The notes: generated by a model not told the origin, from the sequence alone. Counted from the first letter of the stretch, positions 1-6,774 are shown. The stretch: DNA of 14,716 nucleotides from Candidatus Hydrothermota bacterium (GCA_003645975.1 QNDP01000009.1:1-14716); one strand, 5' to 3'. Numbers and translations are program-made.

Positions 1-2
1 AA

Positions 3-2102
3 TACGAAGGCATGCTGCTCCGTGTCGAAAATGCGGTTTGTGTCGATCCTGACTTGGGCTATGGCGAATGGCTGGTCGATGACGGCACAGGCCCGCTCCG
101 CATCGATGACTACATCTACCACTTTACGCCTGACTCCGGAACTACTTACAACATAACTGGAATTCTGCACTACTCTTACGGTAACTACAAACTTGAGCCT
201 CGCAGTGCGGATGACATCGAAGTCGTTCAAATTCATGATGTTGCACTTACACAGATCGTCGAACCGTCCGAAAACCTCTACAACATCGGAACGACGATTA
301 TGCCGAGCGTGATGCTGAAGAACAACGGGACTGCGGCTGAGAGCGTCACGGTTACCGTAACGGTCTCCATCCCGGTGTTGACCAAGAGGAGCTTTGCCAA
401 GAGCATCGCAGCCGACGATGGCATGGCTTCTAAACAGGATTCCGTCGTCTATGAAGAGGAACTCGTGGTGCCTGTCGATCCGGGCGATTCCGTGCTCGTC
501 ATCTTCAACGAGGTAACCCTCGAATGGCCGGGCGATGTCATGTTCGGATTCACTGCGACGATTCCTGAAGACGACATCAACCCCGATGACAACACCATCG
601 GAACAAGCATCTTCGTTGTGGAACACGATGCTGCGGTTACCGAGATAGTCTCGCCGACGGAGCCGATTTACAATCTCGGGGATGTCATTGTGCCAGAGGC
701 TGTTGTCGCCAACAACGGCAACATGGCTGAGGACATCGATGTCTATGTGCGGATCTGCCTCTACGGTGAAGAGGTCTATTCCGACATGGCGACCGTCTCG
801 GTCGATGCAGGTGCAACGGCATCGGTCTCCTTCGACGGGTTCACAATCGGTCAGCCCGGCGATTACACGGTGGTCTTCTGGACATCGGTCTGCTGCGACC
901 TCGATGCGACGAACGACACGATGATGACGAGCTTCTTTGTGCCTGAACAGGTCTTGCCTGACACCCAGGCGTTCTTCGAGCCGTCCGCAGGCTCTGGATG
1001 GGAGTTTGGCACGCCGCAAGCAGGGCCTGGCGCTGCCTACGAGGGCGAAAACGCATGGGGAACCGACCTCGATGCCAACTATCCTGACAACGCCGATTGG
1101 CGGCTCGTAACGCCTCCAATCACTATCACCGGCGAGCATCCGGTCATGATGTTCTACCACTGGTATGCGTTCTCGGACGCTGACGGTGGCAGGGTCGAAT
1201 ACTCGACCGATTTTGGCGAAACTTGGACTCCGATAGAGCCTGAAGGTGGTTATCCGGGCTATTCCGATGTGTTCGGCAGCGATGCGTTTGTCGGCAGCAG
1301 CGACGGCTGGCAACTCGTTACATTCGACCTCTCCGGACTGGGCGACGGCGTCTATCTCTTTGCTCTCCATTTCATGTCGAACGATGCTGGCAACGACGCC
1401 GGCTGGTTCATCGACAACTTCATGTTGACCGACCTTTCCAGCGAAGTGCCGGGCGATGTGCGGGCTGTGGAGATCGGGCTGCCTGAAGCGACACTGCATG
1501 TTGGCGAGATGTTCCATCCATGGGCGGTTGTGGCGAACAACCTGTTCGGGCCTACAACCTCGTTCTATGTGCACGCCAAGATTTTCGGACCCGACGGAGA
1601 CCTGCTTTACAACTACCGTGTGCTTGTGGAAGACCTTGGCGCTGGTGAAGTTGACACGGCTTACTTCCCATCGGCGTTTATCCCGGTGACTTCAGGCACT
1701 CATCGCATCGAACTGACCGTCGTCAAAGCAGGCGACCCTGTGCCGATGAACAACACATTGACCGCAACATTCGATGTCATGTCCGGAAAAGCACTTGCAG
1801 GCGTCGGCACAGAGATACCAAGAGCCTTCTACCTCGCACCCGTGAAACCGAATCCGTTTAGGACGGCGACAACGGTGGAGTTTGGTCTGCCGAGAGCGGC
1901 ACATGTCGAGATCGGCGTCTATGATGCAACTGGAAGACTTGTCAAATTGCTCGTGGACGGCGAATTCGCCGCTGGAATCCACAATGTCGGATGGGACGGC
2001 AGGAATGCGTCGGGCAGCCGTGTGGCAGCGGGCGTCTATTTCGTGCGTATGCGCACATCGACCGGATTCTCCGCTGTGAAACGGATTCTGATGCTCGAAT
2101 AG
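3..2102 (+). CDS. Modular secreted protein, 3' part: OB-fold, CARDB-like repeats, jelly-roll, C-terminal sorting-like domain
   Basis: The frame is open to the window's left edge (three codons precede the first ATG at 12), so the 5' end is missing. Numbered from that ATG, residues 1-75 (YEGMLLRVENA at the start, then WLVDDGTG) resemble the small OB-fold found beside extracellular nucleases. Residues about 76-204, 205-312 and 480-590 are three CARDB-like Ig modules, each opening with a D-x-A-V/L-T-E/Q-I-V-type strand and containing an NNG or NN turn. Residues 316-474 look like a MAM/jelly-roll domain, with paired aromatic strands and the phrase GWFIDNF. The last 90 residues contain PNPF, DATGRLVK, GxHxVxWDGRN and AAGVYFVRM, the hallmark of FlgD-Ig/Por-type C-terminal domains, which in Bacteroidetes direct type IX secretion. 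The likely role is a large exported, surface or extracellular protein, perhaps with a nuclease or protease domain upstream. The exact activity cannot be judged without the N-terminus. Confidence 0.85.
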   Translation, partial: YEGMLLRVENAVCVDPDLGYGEWLVDDGTGPLRIDDYIYHFTPDSGTTYNITGILHYSYGNYKLEPRSADDIEVVQIHDVALTQIVEPSENLYNIGTTIMPSVMLKNNGTAAESVTVTVTVSIPVLTKRSFAKSIAADDGMASKQDSVVYEEELVVPVDPGDSVLVIFNEVTLEWPGDVMFGFTATIPEDDINPDDNTIGTSIFVVEHDAAVTEIVSPTEPIYNLGDVIVPEAVVANNGNMAEDIDVYVRICLYGEEVYSDMATVSVDAGATASVSFDGFTIGQPGDYTVVFWTSVCCDLDATNDTMMTSFFVPEQVLPDTQAFFEPSAGSGWEFGTPQAGPGAAYEGENAWGTDLDANYPDNADWRLVTPPITITGEHPVMMFYHWYAFSDADGGRVEYSTDFGETWTPIEPEGGYPGYSDVFGSDAFVGSSDGWQLVTFDLSGLGDGVYLFALHFMSNDAGNDAGWFIDNFMLTDLSSEVPGDVRAVEIGLPEATLHVGEMFHPWAVVANNLFGPTTSFYVHAKIFGPDGDLLYNYRVLVEDLGAGEVDTAYFPSAFIPVTSGTHRIELTVVKAGDPVPMNNTLTATFDVMSGKALAGVGTEIPRAFYLAPVKPNPFRTATTVEFGLPRAAHVEIGVYDATGRLVKLLVDGEFAAGIHNVGWDGRNASGSRVAAGVYFVRMRTSTGFSAVKRILMLE

Positions 2103-2128
2103 CGAACCATTTGGTGGGCAAGTTCTTG

Positions 2129-2160
2129 GGGAGGGCCTCGCGCCCTCCCTTTTTGTTTTT
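2129..2160 (+). terminator. Rho-independent terminator after the secreted protein gene
   Basis: A perfect 8-bp G+C-rich stem (GGGAGGGC at 2129-2136 with GCCCTCCC at 2142-2149) closes a 5-base loop. It is followed directly by TTTTTGTTTTT. It lies 27 bases after the TAG stop and separates the secreted protein gene from the ATPase gene. Confidence 0.93.
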
Positions 2161-2193
2161 GGGGGTGATGTTATTTTTGGCTATTTGTTAAAT

Positions 2194-2223
2194 TTGACTG
2201 TCATAATGTCGTTATCTTAGAAT
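2194..2223 (+). promoter_or_regulatory. Candidate sigma-70 promoter for the AAA ATPase gene
   Basis: TTGACT (2194-2199, 5/6 to consensus) and TAGAAT (2218-2223, 5/6) are separated by 18 bases. The predicted start of transcription, about 2229-2231, is only 3-5 bases before the ATG at 2234, and no Shine-Dalgarno sequence is visible before that ATG. If real, the transcript would be essentially leaderless. Confidence 0.5.
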
Positions 2224-2233
2224 TTGTTTCGCT

Positions 2234-3439
2234 ATGAATAAAGATTACAGTCCGTTTACCCCTGGAAATCCTGTTCCTGTGGAACTTTTTGTTGGTAGAA
2301 AGGAGCAGATTGAGGAGATGCTGCGCTATGCGGTGCAGGCAGCTAACGGACGGATGGAGAATGTCTTCCTCATCGGAGACAGGGGCATCGGTAAAAGTTC
2401 TTTTGCCTCATTTTTGAGACATCTTCTTGAGGAAAAATATGGATTTTTACCAGTCCATGTATTTCTCGGCCGTATAGATACACTTACCGGAATGGTCAGG
2501 CTCATATTCGACGAAATCCTGAAAGTCTCAAGACGAGAAAAATGGTTTGACAGAGTTAAGAGTTTGTTTGGCAAATATATCAAAGAAGTCGGATTCTTCG
2601 GGATTTCCGTTAGTTTTTCGCCCCCTGAGAGCGAATTGCAAGAACTTGTCCGAAACTTTCCCTATGCTCTTGCTAACTTGCTGAAGGAAATCAGGAAAGA
2701 AAAGGCCGGTTTGTTTATTGTGCTCGATGACATAAACGGACTTTCACAAAAGCCGGAATTCGCCAATTGGTATAAGAGTTTTGTCGATGAGATTTCGGTG
2801 CGATATAAGGAGTTCCATCTGTTGAATATGCTCATAGGGTTGCCTGAGATACGCGACCAGATGTCTCGAATGCAGCCTTCGCTCATGCGTATCTTCAGAA
2901 TTCTGCATATTGAAAGGCTGAAAGATGCTGAAGTTGAGGAATTCTTTAGGAAAGCATTTGGTCGTGTTGAATTTAAAGTCGAAGAAAGCGCTTTGAAATT
3001 GATGGTCAGATATTCCAGCGGATTGCCGTTGCTGATGCACGAGATAGGCGATGCAACATTCTGGCTGGACAAGGATGGAGTTATCGATTTCGATGACGCA
3101 TGGCATGGTATCCTCAAAGCAGCAGAAAATGTTGGACAAAAGTATTTAGACCCCAAGGTTTACAGAGCAATCAGAAGCCAACGGTATCGCTCAATCCTTC
3201 GTAAACTTGGAAGCGACCCAGAAATCCCTTTAACCTGCAAGTTCAAAAAACGAGACATCGAAAAGAAGTTGAACGAGACTGAGAAAAAAGTTTTTCACAA
3301 TTTCTTAAAGAGAATGAGAACACTGGGCGTCATCGAACCCGACATCGAAGAGGGAAGAGGAGCTTACAGATTCACAAACGCAATTTATCCTATCTATATC
3401 TGGCTTGAGAGTCTTGAAAGAAAAAAGAAAAATTTGTGA
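2234..3439 (+). CDS. AAA/STAND-like ATPase with C-terminal winged-helix-like region
   Basis: This 401-residue protein has a P-loop NTPase core in the ATPase_2/AAA_16/Cdc6-like style. The N-terminal PFTPGNPV...FVGR segment is the usual entry to this fold. Walker A is GDRGIGKSS (48-56) and Walker B is LFIVLDDI (160-167). A sensor-like strand follows at about 199-205. Residues 335-395 look like a winged helix, with basic helices followed by GVIEPD and RGAYRFTNAIYP. Such proteins are soluble molecular switches that couple ATP hydrolysis to an unknown effector; I do not recognise a specific family. The gene stands alone, between a terminator upstream and a structured intergenic region downstream. 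Base composition differs from its neighbours: 2401-2460 and 3241-3300 each count 33% G+C, against 58% at 1261-1320 and 50% at 8041-8100. That fits horizontal acquisition. The start fits the family but has no visible ribosome-binding site. Confidence 0.75.
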   Translation: MNKDYSPFTPGNPVPVELFVGRKEQIEEMLRYAVQAANGRMENVFLIGDRGIGKSSFASFLRHLLEEKYGFLPVHVFLGRIDTLTGMVRLIFDEILKVSRREKWFDRVKSLFGKYIKEVGFFGISVSFSPPESELQELVRNFPYALANLLKEIRKEKAGLFIVLDDINGLSQKPEFANWYKSFVDEISVRYKEFHLLNMLIGLPEIRDQMSRMQPSLMRIFRILHIERLKDAEVEEFFRKAFGRVEFKVEESALKLMVRYSSGLPLLMHEIGDATFWLDKDGVIDFDDAWHGILKAAENVGQKYLDPKVYRAIRSQRYRSILRKLGSDPEIPLTCKFKKRDIEKKLNETEKKVFHNFLKRMRTLGVIEPDIEEGRGAYRFTNAIYPIYIWLESLERKKKNL

Positions 3440-3505
3440 TGAACTCCCTCCGTTTTTTATAAAAACTCGCTTTCGAGGATCTAAACTGGAATTACCCCTA
3501 CTTGT

Positions 3506-3622
3506 AGTTATACCGATACCGTTTTGTAAGTCATCCTGAGACAGCCTCCCTGATGTAAGGATAAAAAGTTAGTTTCCTTAACCTCTGAGGAGTAAGAGAG
3601 ATACATCGGTTTTGGTATTACT
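3506..3622. repeat. Imperfect inverted-arm element (MITE-like or structured RNA)
   Basis: The left arm (3506-3521) AGTTATACCGATACCG pairs with the right arm (3607-3622) CGGTTTTGGTATTACT in 14 of 16 positions, counting one G-U pair; the two failures are T-T. Four more pairs continue inward (TGTA 3525-3528 with TACA 3602-3605). The interior contains a smaller CCT/AGG hairpin near 3582-3590. I see no target-site duplication flanking the arms. The element could be a miniature inverted-repeat element, a dispersed intergenic repeat or a non-coding RNA. Confidence 0.5.
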
Positions 3623-3668
3623 CCGCTTCTTCACTTTTATCTCCACAAGCCCACCCACTGTCACCGCT

Positions 3669-3694
3669 CTTGCAGTTTGAGCAAGTGTTTTTTT
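3669..3694 (+). terminator. Candidate intrinsic terminator upstream of the TPR-moxR promoter
   Basis: A 5-bp stem (CTTGC 3669-3673 with GCAAG 3681-3685) closes a 7-base loop and is followed by TG and seven Ts (3688-3694). The stem is short but the U-tract is strong. It would end transcripts from the ATPase gene or from the structured element before the promoter at 3708. Confidence 0.5.
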
Positions 3695-3707
3695 GCTGTT
3701 TGCACTA

Positions 3708-3736
3708 TTGAGGCTGGGGGTAACGGCCTCTATAAT
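3708..3736 (+). promoter_or_regulatory. Candidate sigma-70 promoter for the TPR-moxR operon
   Basis: TTGAGG (3708-3713, 4/6) and a perfect TATAAT (3731-3736) are separated by 17 bases. The predicted start, near 3743, lies just before the leader hairpin at 3746 and about 58 bases before the TPR start codon. Confidence 0.6.
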
Positions 3737-3745
3737 CAAAATCCG

Positions 3746-3780
3746 CAATTTCAAGGCCTTTGTGGCCTTAAATTGTTTTT
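3746..3780 (+). promoter_or_regulatory. Leader hairpin with U-tract (attenuator or 5'-end stabiliser) before the TPR gene
   Basis: CAATTT-C-AAGGCC (3746-3758) pairs with GGCCTT-AAATTG (3764-3775) over 12 bp with one bulged C, closing a TTTGT loop. Five Ts follow (3776-3780). It has the form of an intrinsic terminator, yet it sits 20 bases before the ATG at 3801 and at the extreme 5' end of the predicted mRNA. It could therefore act as a leader terminator, a 5' stabilising stem, or the end of a very short RNA. Confidence 0.6.
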
Positions 3781-3800
3781 ACTCAAAGAGCTGGAATAAA

Positions 3801-4136
3801 ATGGTGAAAGACGAGATCCTGAAAATCAGAGGAAAATCGGAGGGGAAGAACGAAAGGCCTCGTTCTGATTCCATACTCAGCGAAGAAGAGGAGCTTGAGG
3901 CCCTCGAATTGGCAAAATTTTATATAATTTCCGGAAAGTATGACGAGGCTGAACGGCTCTTGCACGATGTCCTGAAGAAGAATCCAGGCAATATCGAGGC
4001 GCTTTATCATCTGGGATTGCTTTATGAACTCACCAATAGACTGGATGAAGCCATCAAGAAGTTCCAGAATGTTCTTCAGCTAAATCCTTCACACAAAGAG
4101 GCGGAGGAACATCTGCACAAGCTTATGGAGATTTGA
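3801..4136 (+). CDS. Small soluble TPR protein
   Basis: The 111-residue product has a charged N-terminal tail (1-30) and two tetratricopeptide repeats at about 34-62 and 66-98. They carry the usual W/Y-x-x-L-G-x-x-Y and A-x-x-x-F-x-x-x-L-x-x-x-P spacing (YHLGLLYELTNRLDEAI...LQLNPSHKEA). TPRs are protein-binding scaffolds. There is no signal peptide or membrane helix. I chose the ATG at 3801 because AAAGAG lies about 10 bases upstream, whereas the longer in-frame reading from 3693 runs through the promoter and leader hairpin. Its stop lies 4 bases before the moxR start, so the two are very likely co-transcribed and the protein may be a partner or adaptor of MoxR. TPR proteins (BatE-like) also occur in some moxR/bat operons, which supports the link. 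No specific function is recognisable. Confidence 0.72.
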   Translation: MVKDEILKIRGKSEGKNERPRSDSILSEEEELEALELAKFYIISGKYDEAERLLHDVLKKNPGNIEALYHLGLLYELTNRLDEAIKKFQNVLQLNPSHKEAEEHLHKLMEI

Positions 4137-4140
4137 TAAG

Positions 4141-5133
4141 ATGAAAAAGGAATTGGTCAACAATTTGGAATTTGTCGCTTTGTCGAGAGAAAAAATCGTG
4201 TCGGAAATAGGGAAGGTCATTGTTGGTCAACATGAAATCATTGACCAACTGTTGATAGCACTTTTCTCAGGCGGACATGTCCTTATAGTCGGAGTTCCCG
4301 GACTGGCTAAGACTTTACTTGTTAAAACCTTAGCGTCAATCCTCGACCTGAAATTCTCGAGGATCCAGTTCACACCGGATCTGATGCCTTCTGACATCAT
4401 CGGGACGGACATAATCGAGGAGGACTTGGAGACCGGACGCAAACATTTCAAATTCGTCGCAGGCCCTATTTTCGCAAACATGATACTCGCCGATGAGATC
4501 AACAGGACACCGCCTAAGACCCAATCGGCACTCCTTGAGGCCATGCAGGAACTCAAAGTTACCGTCAACGGACGCGATTACTTCCTTGAACCGCCCTTCT
4601 TTGTTTTAGCGACACAAAACCCGATAGAACAGGAAGGAACATATCTCCTTCCAGAGGCACAGCTCGATAGGTTCATGTTCGAGCTAAGGATCGATTATCC
4701 GAGTTACGACGAGGAGAAGCAGATAGTGGTTGAGACGACGGCGCCCGAAGTCTCTCAACCTGAGAAGGTCTTGGAACGCAACGAAATCCTGGAGTTACAG
4801 AAATTTGTCAGGATGGTGCCCGCACCGGATCATGTGGTTGATTATGCCGTTCGGCTGGTCAGAGCGAGCCGACCAAAGGGCGAGTTCGCAACAAAGATGG
4901 TAAAGGATTTTGTCGAATGGGGCGCAGGTCCGAGAGCATCGCAATTCCTCATATTGGGCGCAAAAGCCCGTGCTTTGCTCAGGGGCAAGCCTGTGCCGAC
5001 AATCGAGGATGTTAAAGCCATCGCATATCCTGTTTTAAGACACAGAATCATAGTCAATTTCGCTGCAGAGGCCGAAGGGATAACTTCGGAAGACATCATT
5101 GCCGACCTGCTCGAAAATGTGTCAGAGTCGTAA
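4141..5133 (+). CDS. MoxR-family AAA+ ATPase
   Basis: At 330 residues this has the normal MoxR length. Walker A is GVPGLAKT (51-58), in the GxPGxxKT form typical of the family. It is followed by FTPDLMPSDIIGTD (77-90), Walker B ILADEINR (115-122), the sensor-1 segment ATQNPIEQEGTY (157-168), LPEAQLDRF (170-178) and sensor 2 GAGPRASQF (261-269). The C-terminal lid domain spans about 220-320. MoxR proteins are cytoplasmic chaperone-like ATPases that remodel or insert cofactors into protein complexes, usually with VWA-domain partners. The start at 4141 has GGAG at 4127-4130. The gene follows the TPR gene with a 4-base gap. Unlike the common arrangement, no DUF58 or VWA gene follows: the next 257 bases show no coding potential. 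Family assignment is very secure; the target is unknown. Confidence 0.93.
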   Translation: MKKELVNNLEFVALSREKIVSEIGKVIVGQHEIIDQLLIALFSGGHVLIVGVPGLAKTLLVKTLASILDLKFSRIQFTPDLMPSDIIGTDIIEEDLETGRKHFKFVAGPIFANMILADEINRTPPKTQSALLEAMQELKVTVNGRDYFLEPPFFVLATQNPIEQEGTYLLPEAQLDRFMFELRIDYPSYDEEKQIVVETTAPEVSQPEKVLERNEILELQKFVRMVPAPDHVVDYAVRLVRASRPKGEFATKMVKDFVEWGAGPRASQFLILGAKARALLRGKPVPTIEDVKAIAYPVLRHRIIVNFAAEAEGITSEDIIADLLENVSES

Positions 5134-5390
5134 GGAAGAAATAGACGAAATTTATCTGATCGTCATTCCACACTTCCCTACCCGTCAAAGTGCCCCAAAT
5201 GGATTGTGCGCATGGGTTTTATTCTGAAATAGTGGCCTTTTTTCGTTTGTTTCTCGGCATCAATGAAAATTTAAGAGAGTTCGGATCCGGACACATCGAA
5301 ATTTTCCAGTGAGAGGCATCGCTCGCCTGTTGAAATTCTCGGAAATTTTGGCAAATAATCACAGGTCAATTTGCTCAAATTCGGAGAGAT
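5134..5390. other. Intergenic gap between moxR and nfi
   Basis: There is no open frame of useful length, and no DUF58-like or VWA-like remnant could be read in the + strand frames I checked. There is a weak AGGC/GCCT hairpin near 5313-5327, a CGGATCCG palindrome at 5282-5289, and a promoter candidate at 5330-5359. No convincing terminator for moxR was seen. Confidence 0.5.
5330..5359 (+). promoter_or_regulatory. Candidate sigma-70 promoter for nfi-fabG
   Basis: TTGAAA (5330-5335, 5/6) and AATAAT (5354-5359, 5/6) are separated by 18 bases. This predicts a start near 5366 and a leader of about 25 bases that includes the GGAG ribosome-binding site. Confidence 0.4.
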
Positions 5391-6047
5391 ATGATGGAAA
5401 TGGATCTGGAAAAACTGAAAAAGGTGCAGATCGAGCTGGCTAAGCGCGTGGAACTGAGGCCGTTTGAGTCGGAGGTCCGATTCGTGGTCGGACTCGATGT
5501 ATCTTATAGCCGCAAACTTAACAAGATGGTGGCAGCCGCAGTCGTCTTGTCATACCCGTCGATGCGCGTCGTCGAATATTCGTGGAGCGTCAGGGATGTC
5601 GAATTTCCTTACGTGCCTACATTTCTCTCGTTTAGGGAACTGCCAGCAATTGAAGAAGCGTTCACAAAGCTTAAGCACAAAATCGATCTGGTTTTGGTCG
5701 ATGGTCAGGGCATCGCACACCCGCGAGGTCTTGGGATCGCAGCGCATTTCGGCGTGGAAATGATGGTTCCGACCATAGGATGCGCCAAATCACATCTCTT
5801 CGGCAAATGGACTATGCCCACACCCAAACGCGGGGAATGGACACCGATCATCGAAAACGGTCAGGTCATCGGCGGTGTAGTCCGCACAAGGGACAATGTG
5901 AAACCTATTTTCGTGTCGCCCGGCAATTTGATTGATGTTGAGAATGCTGTAAAATGGGCACTAAAACTAAGTATCGGTTATCGATTGCCGGAACCCATCA
6001 GACTCGCTGATAAAATCTCGAGGAGGATCGTAAATGAAGGAATTTGA
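5391..6047 (+). CDS. nfi: Endonuclease V (deoxyinosine 3' endonuclease)
   Basis: The 218-residue protein has the usual length for Nfi. It cleaves DNA (and in some homologues RNA) one phosphodiester bond 3' of deoxyinosine and other deaminated bases, starting repair. The catalytic acidic residues seen in the family are present: D36 in VGLDVSYS, E83 in FLSFRELP and D104 in LVDGQGIAHPR. So are the wedge tyrosine Y74 (FPYVP), the lysine K133 (GCAKSHLFG), and the C-terminal motifs FVSPGNLID and YRLPEPIRLADK. The ATG at 5391 and a second one at 5394 share GGAG at 5383-5386; the second gives the better spacing, so the product may be one residue shorter. Its 3' end overlaps fabG by 14 bases, so the two are co-transcribed. 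Active-site conservation suggests a functional enzyme. Confidence 0.96.
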   Translation: MMEMDLEKLKKVQIELAKRVELRPFESEVRFVVGLDVSYSRKLNKMVAAAVVLSYPSMRVVEYSWSVRDVEFPYVPTFLSFRELPAIEEAFTKLKHKIDLVLVDGQGIAHPRGLGIAAHFGVEMMVPTIGCAKSHLFGKWTMPTPKRGEWTPIIENGQVIGGVVRTRDNVKPIFVSPGNLIDVENAVKWALKLSIGYRLPEPIRLADKISRRIVNEGI

Positions 6048-6774
6048 AGGAAAAACCGTTATAGTTACAGGGGCAAGCCGAGGAATAGGCTGGGCAATCG
6101 CTAAGAAGTTCGCAGAAAATGGGGCAAATCTGGCACTTGTGGCAAGGAATAAGGAATTATTGGACAAAAGAGTAGCTGAGTTGGAACAACTTGGGGTCGA
6201 AGCTGTTGCATTTCCTGCCGATGTCTCTGACTTTGAAAGGGTCTCCCAAGTTGTGAACCATGTAGTTGAGCGCTTTGGACATATAGATGTGCTCGTCAAC
6301 AACGCAGGGATAACAAGGGATAGATTGATCATCAGAATGAGCGAAGATGATTGGGACTCTGTGATCTCGATAAATCTGAAGGGCGTGTTCAACTTCTCGA
6401 AAGCGGTGGTGCGGCAGATGATGAAGCAGAGGAAGGGGGTCATAGTCAACATATCGTCGATTATCGGGATTATCGGCAATGCCGGTCAGACGAACTATGC
6501 GGCGTCAAAGGCCGGAATTATTGCCTTTACCAAGTCCTTAGCCAAAGAGGTCGGCGCAAGGAATATCAGGGTTGTCGCTGTGGCTCCGGGATTTATAGAG
6601 ACCGACATGACAGCAGCGCTTCCGAACGAGATAAGACAGGAGTATGCCAAACGGATACCGCTTGGAAGGTTTGGCAAACCCGATGATGTCGCTGAACTTG
6701 TGCTTTTCCTTGCGTCCGAAAGGGCGAGTTACATTACCGGTCATGTGTTTGTCGTGGATGGTGGGATGACATGA
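6034..6774 (+). CDS. fabG: 3-oxoacyl-[acyl-carrier-protein] reductase-type SDR
   Basis: This 246-residue classical short-chain dehydrogenase is close to FabG, which reduces 3-ketoacyl-ACP with NADPH in fatty acid elongation. The Rossmann motif TGASRGIG is at 12-19, NNAG at 89-92 and the catalytic tetrad at N114, S142, Y155 and K159 (YAASKAG). PGFIETDMT (185-193) and the C-terminal VDGGMT are FabG-like. R16 and R38 (ARNK) fit NADP(H) preference. It starts inside the end of nfi behind a perfect AGGAGG (6021-6026, 7-base spacing), so its translation is probably coupled to nfi. No other fatty acid synthesis gene (fabD, acpP, fabF) is adjacent, so a paralogue acting on another substrate is possible. 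The SDR assignment is certain and the FabG role likely. Confidence 0.88.
   Translation: MKEFEGKTVIVTGASRGIGWAIAKKFAENGANLALVARNKELLDKRVAELEQLGVEAVAFPADVSDFERVSQVVNHVVERFGHIDVLVNNAGITRDRLIIRMSEDDWDSVISINLKGVFNFSKAVVRQMMKQRKGVIVNISSIIGIIGNAGQTNYAASKAGIIAFTKSLAKEVGARNIRVVAVAPGFIETDMTAALPNEIRQEYAKRIPLGRFGKPDDVAELVLFLASERASYITGHVFVVDGGMT

Larger units (their letters stand above)
3440..3800. other. Structured non-coding block between the ATPase and TPR genes
   Basis: These 361 bases contain no convincing gene. From left to right they hold an A+T palindrome (GTTTTT-TAT-AAAAAC, 3452-3466), a small CTCG/CGAG hairpin at 3467-3478, a 117-base element with 16-base inverted arms (3506-3622), a terminator-like hairpin (3669-3694), a promoter (3708-3736) and a leader hairpin (3746-3780). 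The stretch CATCCTGAGACAGCC near 3532-3546 resembles the 'CATCCTGAG...AAGGAT' sequences that recur in many bacterial intergenic regions. I recall this resemblance and have not tested it. No tRNA-like or rRNA-like sequence is visible. Confidence 0.6.

Noticed and set aside
3693..3800. N-terminal extension of the TPR protein starting near 3693
   Set aside because: It would run through the predicted promoter and leader hairpin and has a non-TPR, hydrophobic composition. The ATG at 3801 has a plausible ribosome-binding site.
5278..5292. tRNA T-loop-like sequence (GTTCGGATCCGG)
   Set aside because: No acceptor stem, D-arm or anticodon arm can be formed around it; the CGGATCCG palindrome explains the resemblance.
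5134..5390. Remnant of a DUF58 or VWA gene after moxR
   Set aside because: The + strand frames I read were broken by stops and showed no recognisable motif.
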